Under the pieces are notes generated by a model. The model was not told the DNA's origin. It was given only the letters and a program-made list of their open reading frames with translations, and ran no database searches. The position numbers and the translations under genes are program-made. From a virus, in the IMG/VR virus record IMGVR_UViG_3300009550_000076, positions 1 through 20,436 of that record: a stretch of 20,436 bases of DNA; one strand, given 5' to 3'. This document shows, one piece after another, positions 20,353 to 20,436 of this stretch (the stretch's first letter is position 1; each line of letters starts with the position of its first letter).

Positions 20353-20436
20353 ATCCGCAGGATTTGAATTTAAGATTGATAAAGGTGCTGAATCATTTGC
20401 TTGGACAAGTGATAAGGTAGAACAACTTATGCTTGC
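20333..20436 (+). CDS. start of a further gene, possibly terminase large subunit gp17 (partial)
   Basis: An open frame begins at the ATG at 20333, overlaps the end of the GroES-like gene by 20 bases and runs off the right edge after 34 codons. The visible N-terminus includes FEFKIDKG and SFAWTSDKVEQLMLA. The AWTSDKVEQL piece is faintly like the T4 gp17 QWTREMVEEW helix, and 17 follows 16 in T4. Both points are weak, and the ATPase motifs would lie outside the window. Confidence 0.5.
   Translation, partial: MPRPQAESAGFEFKIDKGAESFAWTSDKVEQLML

Noticed and set aside
1-20436. tRNA genes, which T4-like phages often carry
   Set aside because: No cloverleaf-like G+C-rich segment or CCA-type acceptor was seen in any of the short intergenic gaps.

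Overview
The window is a contiguous piece of a T4-like (Tevenvirinae-type, contractile-tailed) bacteriophage genome. The portal, prohead protease/scaffold and major capsid genes lie in T4 order (20-21/22-23). They are accompanied by recognisable relatives of gp46, gp15, gp55, gp4, gp44, RNase H, gp62, gp16 and a GroES/gp31-type cochaperone. The DNA is strongly AT-rich. Almost no start codon has a Shine-Dalgarno sequence; most are preceded by A/T-rich leaders. That style, with the general look of the proteins, suggests a Bacteroidetes (flavobacterial-type) host. The host is an inference.

Layout: (1) 3-3480: the 3' end of the recombination nuclease subunit gp46, a gp15-like tail sheath stabilizer, and a large unrecognised protein with a calcium-loop-like motif, closed by a strong terminator at 3513-3550. 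(2) 3578-10428: the late sigma factor gp55, head-completion protein gp4, a small conserved-looking unknown, portal gp20, a gp21 protease fused to a repeat-bearing scaffold, and major capsid gp23, closed by a UUCG-loop terminator. (3) 10527-12733: accessory block with a lysine-rich protein carrying a T4 internal-protein-like N-terminus, a 21-residue peptide with nine cysteines, a zinc-ribbon protein, and on the minus strand a DUF115/GT42-like protein. (4) 12804-16536: replication genes gp44, a 51-codon coupled ORF, RNase H, a GT-A glycosyltransferase and a gp62-like clamp-loader subunit. (5) 16523-20436: an unknown, a two-helix holin-like protein, a large LamG-containing virion protein, small terminase gp16, a GroES-like protein, and the start of a further gene, possibly the large terminase.

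Most genes serve head assembly and late expression. gp55 would direct RNA polymerase to late promoters, and a repeated ATATATAAA motif 16-19 bases before several starts is a candidate for such promoters. gp20, the gp21/22 fusion, gp23, gp4, gp16 and the GroES-like protein make, mature, fill and seal the head. gp44/gp62 and RNase H belong to the replisome.

The most unusual items are the tiny cysteine-saturated peptide, the protease-scaffold fusion with nine perfect 14-residue repeats that each contain a gp21-like cleavage motif, the candidate packaged (injected) internal protein, and the two glycosyltransferase-like genes.
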